Positions 10,352 to 19,696 of a stretch of DNA of 64,000 bases are shown in pieces. The number at the start of each line of letters is the position of its first letter. Positions within the stretch are counted from its first letter, which is position 1. The position numbers and the translations under genes are program-made. The notes under the pieces are model-generated. The model was not told where the DNA came from, searched no databases, and worked only from the letters and a program-made list of their open reading frames with translations. Location: assembly GCA_963783045.1 (NCBI GenBank), contig CAWAMD010000001.1:496001-560000 (forward strand), read 5' to 3'. This DNA is from CAWAMD01 sp963783045. Its GTDB lineage: Bacteria > Actinomycetota > Nitriliruptoria > Nitriliruptorales > Nitriliruptoraceae.

Positions 10352-11241
10352 GCGCCGGGTCGCCAACGCTCGATGTCGTGGTTCCGTCCGCGAACGATCC
10401 CACGGTCGTCGGGCGCTGCCTCCGTGCACTCAGCATTGCGGTGGATCTCGCTGCGGTCCCCCGGCCACGCGTGACCATCGTCGATGATCGTCCCGGGCGG
10501 GACGGGTTGGTGGAGCTCGCCGCGACGCTGGGCTTCTCGGTGGTCACCGGGGGAGGGCTCGGTGTGGCCGGGGCACGGAACCGTGGTGCGGCGCAGGGCA
10601 GCTCTGACTTCGTGGTCTTCGTCGACGACAACGTCGAGCTGGACCGAGACGCGCTGCTGGTGGCGAGGAAGACGTTCGAGGCCGGCGTGGACGTCGTCGT
10701 GGGCGGCCTGCGTCCGCCTGCAGGCTCCCCGCGTTGGCTGACGGCGGCCTACGCCGACGGATCCCTGACGGACGCCAGCGCGCTGCTGCCTGCCGGGGAG
10801 ATCCCATCGACGGCGCTCGGGGGCGGTCTCGTCGCGATCCGGCGTGCTTCCTTCGAAGACGTGGGAGGGTTCCCAACCGGGGCGCTGTGGGGGTGGGAGG
10901 ATGCCCTGCTGGGGCTCAGCCTCGACGGGCACCGGCCGGCGCGCCAGATGATTCGAGAGCCGCGCTTCGGTGGCATTCACCACTACGTCCCGACCTGGAG
11001 CGCATGGCTGGAGCGCCAGCGGCGCTCCGGATCACTGCTCCGCGAGGTCGAGCGCAGGTTGGGACCTGAGGACGCCGCACTGATCCTGTCGGCAGTCACG
11101 ATGGACGGGTCCTGGAGAAGCGCCATCAAGCTCCTGCTCGGTCGGCTGCCCGACGGTGTGGCCGAACACCTGGCGATCGGGAAGCTGAGGAAGGTGGCGG
11201 CGGCAGCAGCGTTCGCTCACGGGTATCTGCATGGTTCGTGA
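10348..11241 (+). CDS. glycosyltransferase family 2-like protein
   Basis: This is a 297-aa protein with a GT-A layout: LDVVVPSANDPTVVGRCLRA, the diverged donor site VTIVDDRPG, the metal-site equivalent VVFVDDNVELD and a GWEDALLGLSLD segment. It starts at an ATGA overlap with the upstream GT2 gene. The usual DxD is replaced by VDDN, so activity on a nucleotide sugar is likely but not certain. A 39-bp gap separates it from the next GT2 gene. Confidence 0.83.
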   Translation: MSAGSPTLDVVVPSANDPTVVGRCLRALSIAVDLAAVPRPRVTIVDDRPGRDGLVELAATLGFSVVTGGGLGVAGARNRGAAQGSSDFVVFVDDNVELDRDALLVARKTFEAGVDVVVGGLRPPAGSPRWLTAAYADGSLTDASALLPAGEIPSTALGGGLVAIRRASFEDVGGFPTGALWGWEDALLGLSLDGHRPARQMIREPRFGGIHHYVPTWSAWLERQRRSGSLLREVERRLGPEDAALILSAVTMDGSWRSAIKLLLGRLPDGVAEHLAIGKLRKVAAAAAFAHGYLHGS

Positions 11242-11280
11242 GGTCACGTACACACCGCTGCCCGTGCACTCGGGCACCTG

Positions 11281-12123
11281 ATGGCCGGGATCGTGATTGC
11301 TGTCGCCCACGAGTCGACTCACGTGTTGCCGAGGCTGCTCCAGAGCCTCCGCAAGTATGAACCGGACTGGCGCGTGCTCGTCGTCGACGACGCGAGTCCG
11401 TCCGGACCGCCCGGCGTCGACGAAACCACCGAACTCGTCGTGGCCGAGGGCAACGCGGGCTACGGATCGGCCGCGAACCTCGGCGTTGCGCACCTGACCG
11501 ACGAATCGTGGAGCTACGTCGCAGTCGTCAATCCTGACGTGCGACTCCGGGACCGTTCCTTCTCGCAGCTCGCCTTGGTGATGCGCGAGCGCCCCGATGT
11601 GGGCATCGCCACGGGACCGGTGGTGGATAGTCAGGGTATGCGCGTTCCCTCCGCCTGGGGGCCCACCTCACCCGTCCGTGCGTTCTGGTTCGCCACCGGA
11701 TGGCAGCTGCCGCGGCTGCGGCGCTGGGCCGGAGGTCTCCGTGGCCGCGGGGCGATGACCTCGGCGGCCACGCTGACGGCCGAGGACGTGCCGGTGGACG
11801 GGCACGTGCTGGGTGGCGCGATGGTCGTCCGCCGGGAGTGCTGGGAGCAGCTCGGCGGCTTCGACGAGGACTTCTTCCTGTACTGGGAGGACGCCGACCT
11901 CTGTCAGCGGGCACGTGAGGCCGGTTGGGAGGTCCGGGTGCTGCCCTGCACGCCGATGGTCCACGAGGCTGGCACCTCCAGCGAAGGCGTCGCCGATGAG
12001 CAGCGCTGGCAGTGGTACGTCGAGGGGGCCGACCGGTTCGCCCGCAAGCACCTCACGGACGGTCAGCGGCGGCGGTTGCTGGCCGCGCTGCGATGGGGCC
12101 GGCGGCTGCGGCGTCACCGCTAA
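11281..12123 (+). CDS. glycosyltransferase family 2, rhamnosyltransferase-like
   Basis: This is a 280-aa GT-A enzyme. It shows RVLVVDDASPSGPPG, AEGNAGYGSAANLGVAH (the GNxGxxxANN pattern of WbbL/rhamnosyltransferase-type enzymes), VVNPDVRL as the metal site, and GGFDEDFFLYWEDADLCQRA, a signature of this subfamily. It probably adds rhamnose or another deoxysugar. ATG 11281 is the first reasonable start; no strong ribosome binding site is visible. Confidence 0.88.
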   Translation: MAGIVIAVAHESTHVLPRLLQSLRKYEPDWRVLVVDDASPSGPPGVDETTELVVAEGNAGYGSAANLGVAHLTDESWSYVAVVNPDVRLRDRSFSQLALVMRERPDVGIATGPVVDSQGMRVPSAWGPTSPVRAFWFATGWQLPRLRRWAGGLRGRGAMTSAATLTAEDVPVDGHVLGGAMVVRRECWEQLGGFDEDFFLYWEDADLCQRAREAGWEVRVLPCTPMVHEAGTSSEGVADEQRWQWYVEGADRFARKHLTDGQRRRLLAALRWGRRLRRHR

Positions 12124-12248
12124 CCCCCGGCGCTGGACGGTGCGGAGACCGCACGCGCCCTGTTCGAGGCCTTTGCCGGAAAGGATGCTCCGCCGACGTA
12201 GGCGGTACGGGCCGCCAACGGGGGTGGCCGCGGAGGCCGGGGGGCATC

Positions 12249-12692
12249 GTGCGCCAGGTCGGGGTCCTCTTTCTGCTGCTGCCGGTCATCGCCTCGTTTG
12301 GCGTGCTTCGTCCCTGGCGGAATCGGTCGCGCTGGCGGCTCGTCCCGGTCACGGCACTGGCCGTGCCGGTGCTGTTCGCCGGGCACTCTCTCGTCGCCGC
12401 GTGGGATCAGACGCTTGCCCTCGACAGCTGGGATCAGCACGAGGCTTACCTTCAGCCGGTCAACGAGCAGGCTGTCCAGGCGGTGCGTGGGCTGGTCGCT
12501 GATGGCGGGACGTGGGCAGTGCGCTCCAGCCGCGAGTGTGGTGAGTCGAACTTCCGCTACTTCTGGCTGACCCTGCGTCTGCTGCCCGGGACGGTGGACT
12601 GTGCCGCTCCCGACGTGGAGCTGATGCTCGACGGGCTGCCGGCGCCCCACGCCGAGGTCGCCGGTGAGAGGTGGGCGGTGGTCCCCCGATGA
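12249..12692 (+). CDS. small membrane protein of unknown function
   Basis: This is about 147 aa with two N-terminal hydrophobic segments (VGVLFLLLPVIASFGVL and VPVTALAVPVLFAGHSLVAAW) followed by a soluble domain containing TWAVRSSRECGESNFRYFWLTLRLLPG. I do not recognise a family. GTG 12249 is a tentative start because the frame is open further upstream. Its stop overlaps the ATG of the GT-C gene (ATGA), so it is likely made together with that enzyme. Confidence 0.5.
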   Translation: MRQVGVLFLLLPVIASFGVLRPWRNRSRWRLVPVTALAVPVLFAGHSLVAAWDQTLALDSWDQHEAYLQPVNEQAVQAVRGLVADGGTWAVRSSRECGESNFRYFWLTLRLLPGTVDCAAPDVELMLDGLPAPHAEVAGERWAVVPR

Positions 12693-14005
12693 GGCTGCTC
12701 GTCATCGCCGTCCTCGTCGCCGTCCTGCCCGTCGCGGCGGGGTGGCGCGCCACCCGTGGCTGGGTGCCCGGACGGCTGGTCCTCGGGGGCCTGGTCGGCG
12801 TCGTCGCCGGGATGCTGGGCGCCTACGCCGGCGCCTTCGTCCACCAGGCCGCGGTCGGCGCCGCCGGCGGACTCGTGCTGGTCGCGGTCGCGTCGCGACG
12901 GTGGCGGATCCCGGTCGCCGCGCCGGCAGGGCGGCTCGAGCTCGCGGCACTCGCCGCCGTGGCGGCCGTCAGTCTCGCGCTGGTGGCCATGGCGCCGCTG
13001 CGGCCGGTGCCGGGATGGGACGCGGTCGCGATCTGGTCGCTGAAGGCGAAGGCGGTCGCCGCCTTCGGCGGGTACGACAACCCGGTGTTCCTCTCCGCCT
13101 ACTACGGGTTCAGCCACCAGGACTATCCACCCGTGCTCTCCGCGTGGCTGTCGCTCGGGCGGTCGCTCGGCGGCGACCTGACCGTCAGCTGGGTCGGCCA
13201 GTGGATGCTCGCGTGGCTCGGAGCATGGGTCACCACGGCCGCCGTTCTGCTGGCGGCACGGTGGCGGGCGGTCGCCGCCCTCGTGGTCCTGTCGTTCGTC
13301 CTGGCGCCGACCGTGGTGCGGCAGCTTCCGATGGGCTACGCCGACGCGCCGGCGGCACTGCTGCTGCTTGTCGGGGCGGTGCTGCTGCTCCAGGACGAGC
13401 GCCCGACCTGGGCTGCTGCGCTCCTGCTCGCCACGGCTGCCCTGGTCAAGAACGAGGCGACGGTATTCGCCGGGAGCCTGCTGGTCGGGTCGCTCGCGAC
13501 CAGTGCGCTGCGGCGACGGGCGGCCACGTGCCTCGCCGCCGTCGTCGTGGCCGTCGCTCCGTGGCTCGTCTTCACTCGTCTGCACGGGATCGCAAACGAC
13601 ACCGTGACGCCAGCCACTCTGTCCCCGGGCCGGGCACTGCATCTCGCGGGCGCCCGGCTACCGACGATCCTCGCCAGCGTCGGCGGGGAGCTGCTGCCTG
13701 CCAGCGCCTGGGCGCTGACCGTCGTCGCCGTGGTGGTGCTCCTTGCCGTGTACCCGTGGCGCGGCGTCCCGGTCGCCGGGGCAGCGCTGGCATGGGTCGC
13801 CATGGTCGCGGTGTACGTCATCACGCCCATGGACCTGCACTGGCACCTGTCGTCGTCAGCCGACCGTGTTGTGCTCGGTCCCATGGCGTTGACGATCGCG
13901 ATGGCCGCCGCCGCGGCGGCGGGGGAGCCGCGACAACGGGCGCGAGCACTGGCTGAGCAGGTGCGATGGCTGCGGCCGCTGCTGGTCCGGGCCGACGGCA
14001 GCTGA
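12689..14005 (+). CDS. GT-C fold integral membrane glycosyltransferase
   Basis: This is a 438-aa protein with about ten hydrophobic helices. After the second helix pair it has VPGWDAVAIWSLKAKAVAAF, placing an acidic residue in the first large extracytoplasmic loop as in GT-C (GT83/GT87/PMT-like) enzymes. This is followed by YYGFSHQDYPPVLSAW, and AALVKNEATVFA matches a common cytoplasmic KNE segment. It would use a polyprenyl-phosphate sugar on the outer face of the membrane. It is coupled by ATGA to the upstream small membrane protein. Confidence 0.75.
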   Translation: MRLLVIAVLVAVLPVAAGWRATRGWVPGRLVLGGLVGVVAGMLGAYAGAFVHQAAVGAAGGLVLVAVASRRWRIPVAAPAGRLELAALAAVAAVSLALVAMAPLRPVPGWDAVAIWSLKAKAVAAFGGYDNPVFLSAYYGFSHQDYPPVLSAWLSLGRSLGGDLTVSWVGQWMLAWLGAWVTTAAVLLAARWRAVAALVVLSFVLAPTVVRQLPMGYADAPAALLLLVGAVLLLQDERPTWAAALLLATAALVKNEATVFAGSLLVGSLATSALRRRAATCLAAVVVAVAPWLVFTRLHGIANDTVTPATLSPGRALHLAGARLPTILASVGGELLPASAWALTVVAVVVLLAVYPWRGVPVAGAALAWVAMVAVYVITPMDLHWHLSSSADRVVLGPMALTIAMAAAAAAGEPRQRARALAEQVRWLRPLLVRADGS

Positions 14006-14041
14006 ACCGTTCCGGCGCGGCTCCGCGTTAGCGTTGGCCCC

Positions 14042-14850
14042 ATGCGGGTCACCCTCGGCGGCGCGGAGGTCGACCTCGTCCAGCGCGACGAGGTCCTCGA
14101 CCGCCTGCTCGCACGCCTGCGCGCCGACGCCGGCGCGCCCCTGTTCGTCGCCTCCGCGAACCTCGACCACCTCTACCACTTCGGCATCGACTCCGGGCGC
14201 GAGGGCGCCTTCGACCCTGGCCGGGGCGGCGCCGACTGGCTCGTGCTCCTCGACGGGATGCCGCTGGTCTGGTCCGCGAAGCGGCTGACCGGCGTCCCCT
14301 GGGAGCAGCTCGCCGGCTCCGACCTGCTGCCGGACCTCCTGCGCACCGCCGCGCGTGCCCGGGCCCGCGTCGGGTTCCTCGGCGGATCGCCGCGACAGCA
14401 CCAGCTCCTCGCCAACGCGCTCGCCGACCGGTTCCGGACCGTCGAGGTTGCCGGCTACTGGTCGCCGTCGCGCGAGGTCGATCGACGACCCGGTCGCGTC
14501 CGAGGCGCTCGCTGGCGAGATCCGCGCCGCCGAGGTCGACCTGCTCGTCGTCGGGCCTCGGCAAGCCCCGCCAGGAGGACTGGCTGCGGCTGCACGGGCT
14601 GGCGACCGGCGCGAAGGCCGCCGTCGCGTTCGGCGCGGCCGCCGACTTCCTCGCCGGCACGGCCGAGCGTGCCCCGGAGGCCTGGCGCCACCTCGGCCTC
14701 GAGTGGTTCTACCGGCTCGTGCGCGAGCCGAAGCGATTGGCGCGCCGCTACGTGGTGCAGGGGCCGTCGAGCATCGTCCGGCTGCTGACCCAGTCGCAGA
14801 CCGAGGAGCTCGAGGCCGCCGGGACGCCGTGCTCGTCGGGCAGCGCCGGT
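14042..14850 (+). CDS. WecG/TagA/CpsF family glycosyltransferase (GT26), two frame breaks
   Basis: This transfers a sugar, usually ManNAc-type, to a lipid-linked acceptor. The N-terminal frame has PLFVASANLDHLYHFG and LVLLDGMPLVWSAKRLTG (the D-G-x-P-x-V/L-W motif). It jumps near 14478 to IDDPVASEALAGEIRAAEVD and near 14560 to LGKPRQEDWLRLHGL, the conserved GxPxQE motif, then LGLEWFYRLVREPKRLARRY. Both breaks fit +1 insertions. The end is approximate: after LLTQSQTEELEAA no stop is met in that frame before the next gene. Corrected length is near 265 aa, normal for the family. Confidence 0.85.
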
Positions 14851-14851
14851 C

Positions 14852-16270
14852 ATGCCGACGCCCGCCGGGCTGGCGACGCCGGCTCGGCCGTCTGCTCGCC
14901 CTGCTCGAACGTCCTCGTGATCGCCGGGTCGTCGGCGGCTGCCTACGTCTTCCGGCAGGCGGTCGGCGAGCTCGGCGTGGTGGCGGGGTTCGCGAACGAG
15001 CTGCCGGTCGCGCTCGCGGTGCTGCCGCTGTGGCTGCTCATCTTCTACGGGTTCGGTGCCTACCGGCCGCAGTACCTGAACACGGGCGGGGACGCGTTCC
15101 GGCGGTTCGTCGCCGGCACGTTCGGCGGGGTGCTGGCGCTCGCGTTCGTGTCGTTCGTGTTCAACCTGGCGCTGGCGCGGCTGTACGTGCTGGTGCTGGC
15201 CGCGCTGGTGCTGGTGCTCGGCGGCATCGTGCGGATCGGCGTGCGCGGCTACCTGCGCAACCAGCGCGAGCACGGTCGGTTCCAGCAGAACGTGCTCATC
15301 GTCGGCGCCGACGAGGAGTCGGTCGAGGTGTCCCGGGCCTTCGCGGCCGACCCGTACGCCGGCTACCGGCCGGTCGGGTTCCTCTCCGACGACGCTCCCG
15401 GTCGGCACGGTCGTGCACGACGGGGTGGGTGTGCTCGGTGGGACCTCCGACGTGCTGGACGTCGCCTACGACACCCGCGCCGGCCTCGTGCTGATCTCGC
15501 CGACCGGGGTGGCGCCCGGCACGCTGCGGGACGTGACCGTGGCCCTCGAGGGAACGCCGGTCGACCTCGCGGTCGCCCCGTCGCTGTTCGAGGTGGTCTC
15601 GCGGCGGGTGACCGTCGAGTCGGTCGCGAACGTCCCGATCCTGCACGTCGACCAGATCCGGCTCGAGCGCGGCAAGGCGTTCCTCAAGCGGTCGCTGGAC
15701 CTGCTCGTCGCCCTGGTCGTCGGCCTCGTCACGGTGCCGCTGTGGGTCGGCGCGGCGGTCGCGATCCGGCTCGACTCGGAGGGGCCGATCCTGTTCCGCC
15801 AGCGGCGCGCGGGGCGCGACGGCGGCGAGTTCACCATCTACAAGTTCCGCACGATGGTGAAGGACGCCGAGGCGCGGCTGCGCGAGGTCGAGCACCTCAA
15901 CGAGGTCGGCCACGGCTTCTTCAAGATCCGCGACGACCCGCGCGTCACCCGCGTCGGGCGGTTCCTGCGCAAGTGGTCCATCGACGAGCTGCCGCAGCTG
16001 TGGAACGTGCTGCGCGGCGACATGTCGATGGTCGGCCCGCGGCCGCCGCTGCCCGACGAGGTCGCGAAGTACGAGCCGTGGCAGCTGCGCCGGCTGCGGA
16101 TCCGGCCCGGCATCACCGGCGTGTGGCAGGTGTCGGGGCGCTCCGAGGTGCCGTTCGACGAGGCGATCCGGCTCGACCTCTTCTACATCGAGAACTGGTC
16201 GCTCGGCTACGACCTGTTCCTGCTCGGCAAGACCGTGCTGGCGGTGCTGGGGCGGTCCGGGGCGTACTAA
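14852..16270 (+). CDS. polyprenyl-phosphate sugar-1-phosphate transferase, three frame breaks
   Basis: This is the initiating enzyme of exopolysaccharide synthesis (WbaP/CpsE type), which loads sugar-1-phosphate onto undecaprenyl phosphate. ATG 14852 (M-P-T-P-A-G) leads to WRRRLGRLLALLE, then to a five-helix region (NVLVIAGSSAAAYVFRQA onward), a CoA-binding-like domain (QNVLIVGADEESVEVSRAF), and after 15405 the C-terminal catalytic domain with KRSLDLLVALVVGL, FTIYKFRTMVKDAEA, KWSIDELPQLWNVLRGDMS, VGPRPPLPDEV and PGITGVWQVSGRS. Breaks lie near 14868, 14910 and 15405. Removing one base at each gives 471 aa. The catalytic domain itself (15410-16270) is intact. Confidence 0.9.
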
Positions 16271-16304
16271 CTAACGGGCGTCGCAGTGCGGGCGTGGCGG
16301 CAGT

Positions 16305-17576
16305 TCACCCGGCCAACCAGCGGAAGAACATGCGGAGCCTCCCGAGCCCGGGAAGTCGCGCCACCACACGGCCGCGCACCCGAGAGGCGGCCGCGGGCTC
16401 GTCCGGCTGCGGGTTGTTGTCGCCACGGGTGGTGACCAGCGTTCCTGTCGCTGTGTCCTGAAGACGGACGATCCGGTGGACGAACAGCTGGTCGCCGTGC
16501 TGGACCTCGACGATCTGGCCAGGTGAGAGGTCGCCGACCGGCGCGTCCCGAACGACGAGGAGATCACCCTCGTGGAAGTGGGGTTCCATGCTGACCCCCG
16601 AGGTCACGGTCGCGTGGAAACCGAAGAGCCCATGGATCAGGAAGACCAGCAGCAGGACGGCAGTCGCAACGGCAAGCCCGTCGACAGCGAGTCGCCAACG
16701 CCTCGAGGGCGACCCCCCGTCGGCCACGGCGTCGGCCGCCCCCGTTTCCTGCTGCTCGTCCAAGTCGCCCTCGGCAGTGACTGCCAGGAGCGCGAGCACC
16801 GCTGCCGGAGCATACGTCCCGACGAGCATGATGACCGGCCAGGGCGCAGCCGCCGGCACAGCGACCAGCGCAGTGATCAGGACCAGCGACCCCCGGTAGG
16901 CCACAGCCGGAAGCAGGCCGCCCAGCTCGGCGAGCTGCGTCGCCACGGCGCTCACCGCCAGCGCCGGAAGGATCGTGGCTCCCACGGCGCGGAAGGCCTG
17001 GGCCGGGTCGCCGAGGACCGTGAAGGTCGCGATCGGGATGGCGAGCAGCCCGAAGGCCAGTGTGACGGCCGCGAAGGCGAGCCCGCCCCCGTCACGCGGA
17101 AGCCAGCGCCGCACGGCAAGAGTCCGGATCGTCTCGATCGCGGCCGCCGAGGCGCAAAGACTCAGGAGATGGAGTGGGTGGCTCGCGGCCGGGTTCGCCG
17201 CAGCCCCGAAGCGGTGTCCGAGGAGCCAGATGGCCACGCCGTACACCGCTGCGCCCGCCAACCCGAGCGTCGCGAGGAGCCCGACGCCGTCCGGCTCCTC
17301 CCGCACGACGCGGCGGTATGCCACCAGCGCCGCCGTTCCGACGGCAGCCCAAAGAGCCAGCCGTGCCGTACTTCCCGCGAGCCAGGCGGGCAGCATGATC
17401 AGCCGTCCGGCGAGCAGCTCGAACCAGAGCTTCCCCCCGACGGCGACGCCGATCAGCGTGACGACGCTGACGGCCGGCAGCGCGGCCAGCCGCTGGCGCC
17501 ATGATTCGGGAAGGAGCCATCCGGTCAATGCCGGAGACCGAGCGTCGGTGTCGCGTGAGTCGGTCGTGCTTCTCAT
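16305..17576 (-). CDS. ER/SipW-type signal peptidase I with large membrane domain
   Basis: This is 423 aa. The first 290 residues form about eight hydrophobic helices. The C-terminal S26 domain has the nucleophile in VTSGVSMEPHFHEGDLLVV and FVHRIVRLQD where Gram-negative enzymes carry the lysine base, i.e. the Ser-His dyad of SipW and eukaryotic signal peptidases. TTRGDNNPQPDEP is box D/E. A C-terminal hydrophobic stretch follows (LGRLRMFFRWLAG). ATG 17576 overlaps the stop of the upstream secreted-protein gene (ATGA). It probably processes the two proteins encoded just upstream in the same operon. Confidence 0.88.
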   Translation of the reverse strand: MRSTTDSRDTDARSPALTGWLLPESWRQRLAALPAVSVVTLIGVAVGGKLWFELLAGRLIMLPAWLAGSTARLALWAAVGTAALVAYRRVVREEPDGVGLLATLGLAGAAVYGVAIWLLGHRFGAAANPAASHPLHLLSLCASAAAIETIRTLAVRRWLPRDGGGLAFAAVTLAFGLLAIPIATFTVLGDPAQAFRAVGATILPALAVSAVATQLAELGGLLPAVAYRGSLVLITALVAVPAAAPWPVIMLVGTYAPAAVLALLAVTAEGDLDEQQETGAADAVADGGSPSRRWRLAVDGLAVATAVLLLVFLIHGLFGFHATVTSGVSMEPHFHEGDLLVVRDAPVGDLSPGQIVEVQHGDQLFVHRIVRLQDTATGTLVTTRGDNNPQPDEPAAASRVRGRVVARLPGLGRLRMFFRWLAG

Positions 17577-18265
17577 GCGGAGCCCCTGTGGTCACGACCG
17601 GCAGCGACGAGCAGCACGCCAGCTCCGCTGCTCAGACAGGACAGGAGCAGCAGGAGGTACAGCCGGCTGCCAGTTGCTGCAAGCGTTCCTGACCCTTCGA
17701 CCGCCGGTTCCGGCGTGTCGACGGGACGGACGAGGATCTCGCCGAGGACAGCGGTGTCATCCTCAGCTGTCGTCCCGCTGGCGGGATCGTCTCTTCCGTG
17801 TAGAGCGAGTTGCAGGACGAAACGAAGGTTGGCGGCTTCGGGGGCCAGATCGTCCACCGAGACAGCGACGACGGCGGTCCGGCGCGCACCGCTGGACCCG
17901 ATGGCCCGAACCGAGAACCCGGCCGACCGGGCCGCGTCGGGGACACGGATCCGCCAGGCCGCTGAGCGCGACGTGGTCAGCGAGAGTGTGCACACGTACC
18001 CGGGATAGGCATTGTGGATCGTCAGCGCGAAGTGATCGCCGCCCTGTCGGGCGGCGACGCACGACGCGAGATCCACGTCCCGACGGGTCGGCGTCATGCC
18101 GGGCGCAGCGGGGTCCGGGGAGCTCAGGCCGTCGGAGGTGCGTACGGCCGTCAGCCGAACCGCCTCCATGGCGGCGTGTGACGGCATCGGTGCAAGTAGG
18201 AGCCCACCGGCCGCCACCGTCAGACCGGCGGTGACGCGGCGCCAACGACATGTCGGGTGGGGCAC
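17573..18265 (-). CDS. secreted TasA-operon partner with C-terminal membrane anchor
   Basis: This is 230 aa. A signal peptide (RVTAGLTVAAGGLLLAPMPSHA) is followed by an extracellular domain that shares the segment HNAYPGYVCTLSLT with the neighbouring TasA-like protein (NAYPGYTCTTTTTF). Near the C-terminus GTLAATGSRLYLLLLLSCLSSGAG is a hydrophobic anchor preceded by an LPxTG-like LAATG. It lies between the TasA-like gene and the signal peptidase and resembles an accessory or anchor subunit. I do not recognise a named family. Confidence 0.7.
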   Translation of the reverse strand: MPHPTCRWRRVTAGLTVAAGGLLLAPMPSHAAMEAVRLTAVRTSDGLSSPDPAAPGMTPTRRDVDLASCVAARQGGDHFALTIHNAYPGYVCTLSLTTSRSAAWRIRVPDAARSAGFSVRAIGSSGARRTAVVAVSVDDLAPEAANLRFVLQLALHGRDDPASGTTAEDDTAVLGEILVRPVDTPEPAVEGSGTLAATGSRLYLLLLLSCLSSGAGVLLVAAGRDHRGSA

Positions 18266-18371
18266 AGCTCGGCTCCTGCAGGGCGCGTGGGGCGCCGACC
18301 CTCGACGGGCTGGCGCCCCACGCGAGCCGATCGGGTCGTCCGATCGAGAGGGGGTTGGTCGACGCCCGGGG

Positions 18372-19070
18372 TCAGCTACAGGGCCCGTCCGTCTTGATGT
18401 CGAACTGGGCGGCGGACTCCATCACGTAGGTCGCCCCCTGGTCGGCGCCGTCCTGTACCTGAACCCAGCCCTTCGCTTGCTTGGACTGGCCGGGGTTGAG
18501 GCAGTAGAAGCCCTGTGCCGCGGCGTCGTAGTTGAGGACGTGGGCGCCGTTGAGCTCGGCCGCCGGGACGGTGCTGGTGCCCGACCAGTCGTCGGTCGCC
18601 GTCGTCTGCGTCAGATCGACGCCGTCCTTCTTGATGACCAGCGTGCCGCTGGTGATCCCGACCGGAAGCGATCCGGTGTTCGTGAACGTGGTCGTGGTCG
18701 TGCACGTGTAGCCGGGGTACGCGTTGGTGATGGTTGTCCTGACCCCGTCTCCACCGTTCGTCGGCTGCGCCACGCAGTTCCCGATGTTCACGGCGAGGCG
18801 CTGCGGTTCGGTTCCGCCGTCGGACGGGTAGCCGTTGAGATTGGATGCGCTGTTGTGCCGCCACATCTCGATCGGGTCGTTGTGGGTGCCGTCGTCGTCC
18901 GTGCTGGCGGCGGTCACCTGCACGTTGACGGTCCCGGTGTTCGCGTTCGTCGTACCGGTGATCGTCTTCGACCACTGGGTGTAGCCGACCCCGACCGCCA
19001 TCGTGCCCAGCGCGAGCGCGCCGAACATGAAGGAGACCGGGCGAAGGCGGGCGCTCGTGACGCGTGCCAT
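18372..19070 (-). CDS. TasA/camelysin-like secreted matrix protein
   Basis: This is 232 aa. ATG 19070 has an ideal GAGGAGG 7 bases upstream. The N-terminal segment SFMFGALALGTMAVGVGYTQ, then WSKTITGTTNANTGTVNVQV, has the SipW-type signal layout in which beta-rich matrix proteins begin just after the helix (a small residue, then an aromatic, then a Thr/Asn-rich strand). The rest is Thr/Asn-rich with two to three Cys and a repeat-like NAYPGYTC. Fibre-forming or biofilm-matrix function is inferred from the family and from the dedicated signal peptidase two genes downstream. Confidence 0.75.
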   Translation of the reverse strand: MARVTSARLRPVSFMFGALALGTMAVGVGYTQWSKTITGTTNANTGTVNVQVTAASTDDDGTHNDPIEMWRHNSASNLNGYPSDGGTEPQRLAVNIGNCVAQPTNGGDGVRTTITNAYPGYTCTTTTTFTNTGSLPVGITSGTLVIKKDGVDLTQTTATDDWSGTSTVPAAELNGAHVLNYDAAAQGFYCLNPGQSKQAKGWVQVQDGADQGATYVMESAAQFDIKTDGPCS

Positions 19071-19696
19071 GTTCGTTCCTCCTCGGGCAGGGGCATCCCC
19101 CGCCCTCGTTCCCCCACGAGGAAGCAGACCTCGATCGATTGGTCTGAAGCCCCCCGTGTGCCGGCATCTGCCGGACGGTGGGGACCTTAGGCCGCAGCCC
19201 ACACTCCCGGCCGGCTGGATGACTACCCGCCGACCCCGAGGTCCCATCACGCTCTGCGTGTCGTCGGACGCAGTGCGTCGCGAACGGGCGGTCCCGAGGC
19301 CAACGGCCCGTCCGAATCGGGACCATCGACTCCCTCAGCAGACCATTGGACTGAAGGGACGAAATGCCCCGAAGGGATCAGCGCGCAGAGCGCATGTCCG
19401 TTCACGAATGGTGCTGACGTGTCGAGTGGTCGGACACGACGCTCCACGTCGGCGGACCGCGGTGTGCCACCTCTGGCGCGTCGGCGTCCCGGCACGCCAC
19501 AACCCGGCTGACCCGACCGGCCACCCGCGGGTGGCCGCGCCGGTCTGCCATCGATGACAGGGTGTGCCGGTTCACGGCGAGGCGCCCAGGTTTCCATCGA
19601 GCGAGAGGCCGTTCCCGGCCGGGATGCCGGCCTCGGATGGTTGCCCCGGGTGGCTGGCACGGGTGCCTGGCCCGGGTGGCTGGCCCGGGCTGTCGC
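19071..19696 (-). promoter_or_regulatory. 626-bp leader/promoter region of the TasA-like operon
   Basis: There is no credible gene here. It holds the ribosome binding site of the TasA-like gene. On the minus strand there are small hairpin-forming segments: CCGGCA-GATGCCGG-type near 19165 and a GACC/GGTC pair near 19135. Near 19642-19690 lies a near-repeat of GGGTGGCTGGC/CCGGG that could end VanZ transcription. I checked the leader for a c-di-GMP-I type riboswitch core and could not make one fold convincingly. Confidence 0.4.

Noticed and set aside
14042..16270. A WecG-sugar transferase fusion protein
   Set aside because: One frame runs from the end of the first gene into the second, but the sugar transferase's N-terminal residues lie in other frames and an ATG at 14852 fits, so the continuity is more likely an indel artefact.
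19071..19696. A c-di-GMP or other known riboswitch upstream of the TasA-like gene
   Set aside because: Some GGGAC and GGTAG pieces are present, but I could not place the conserved core and helices together.
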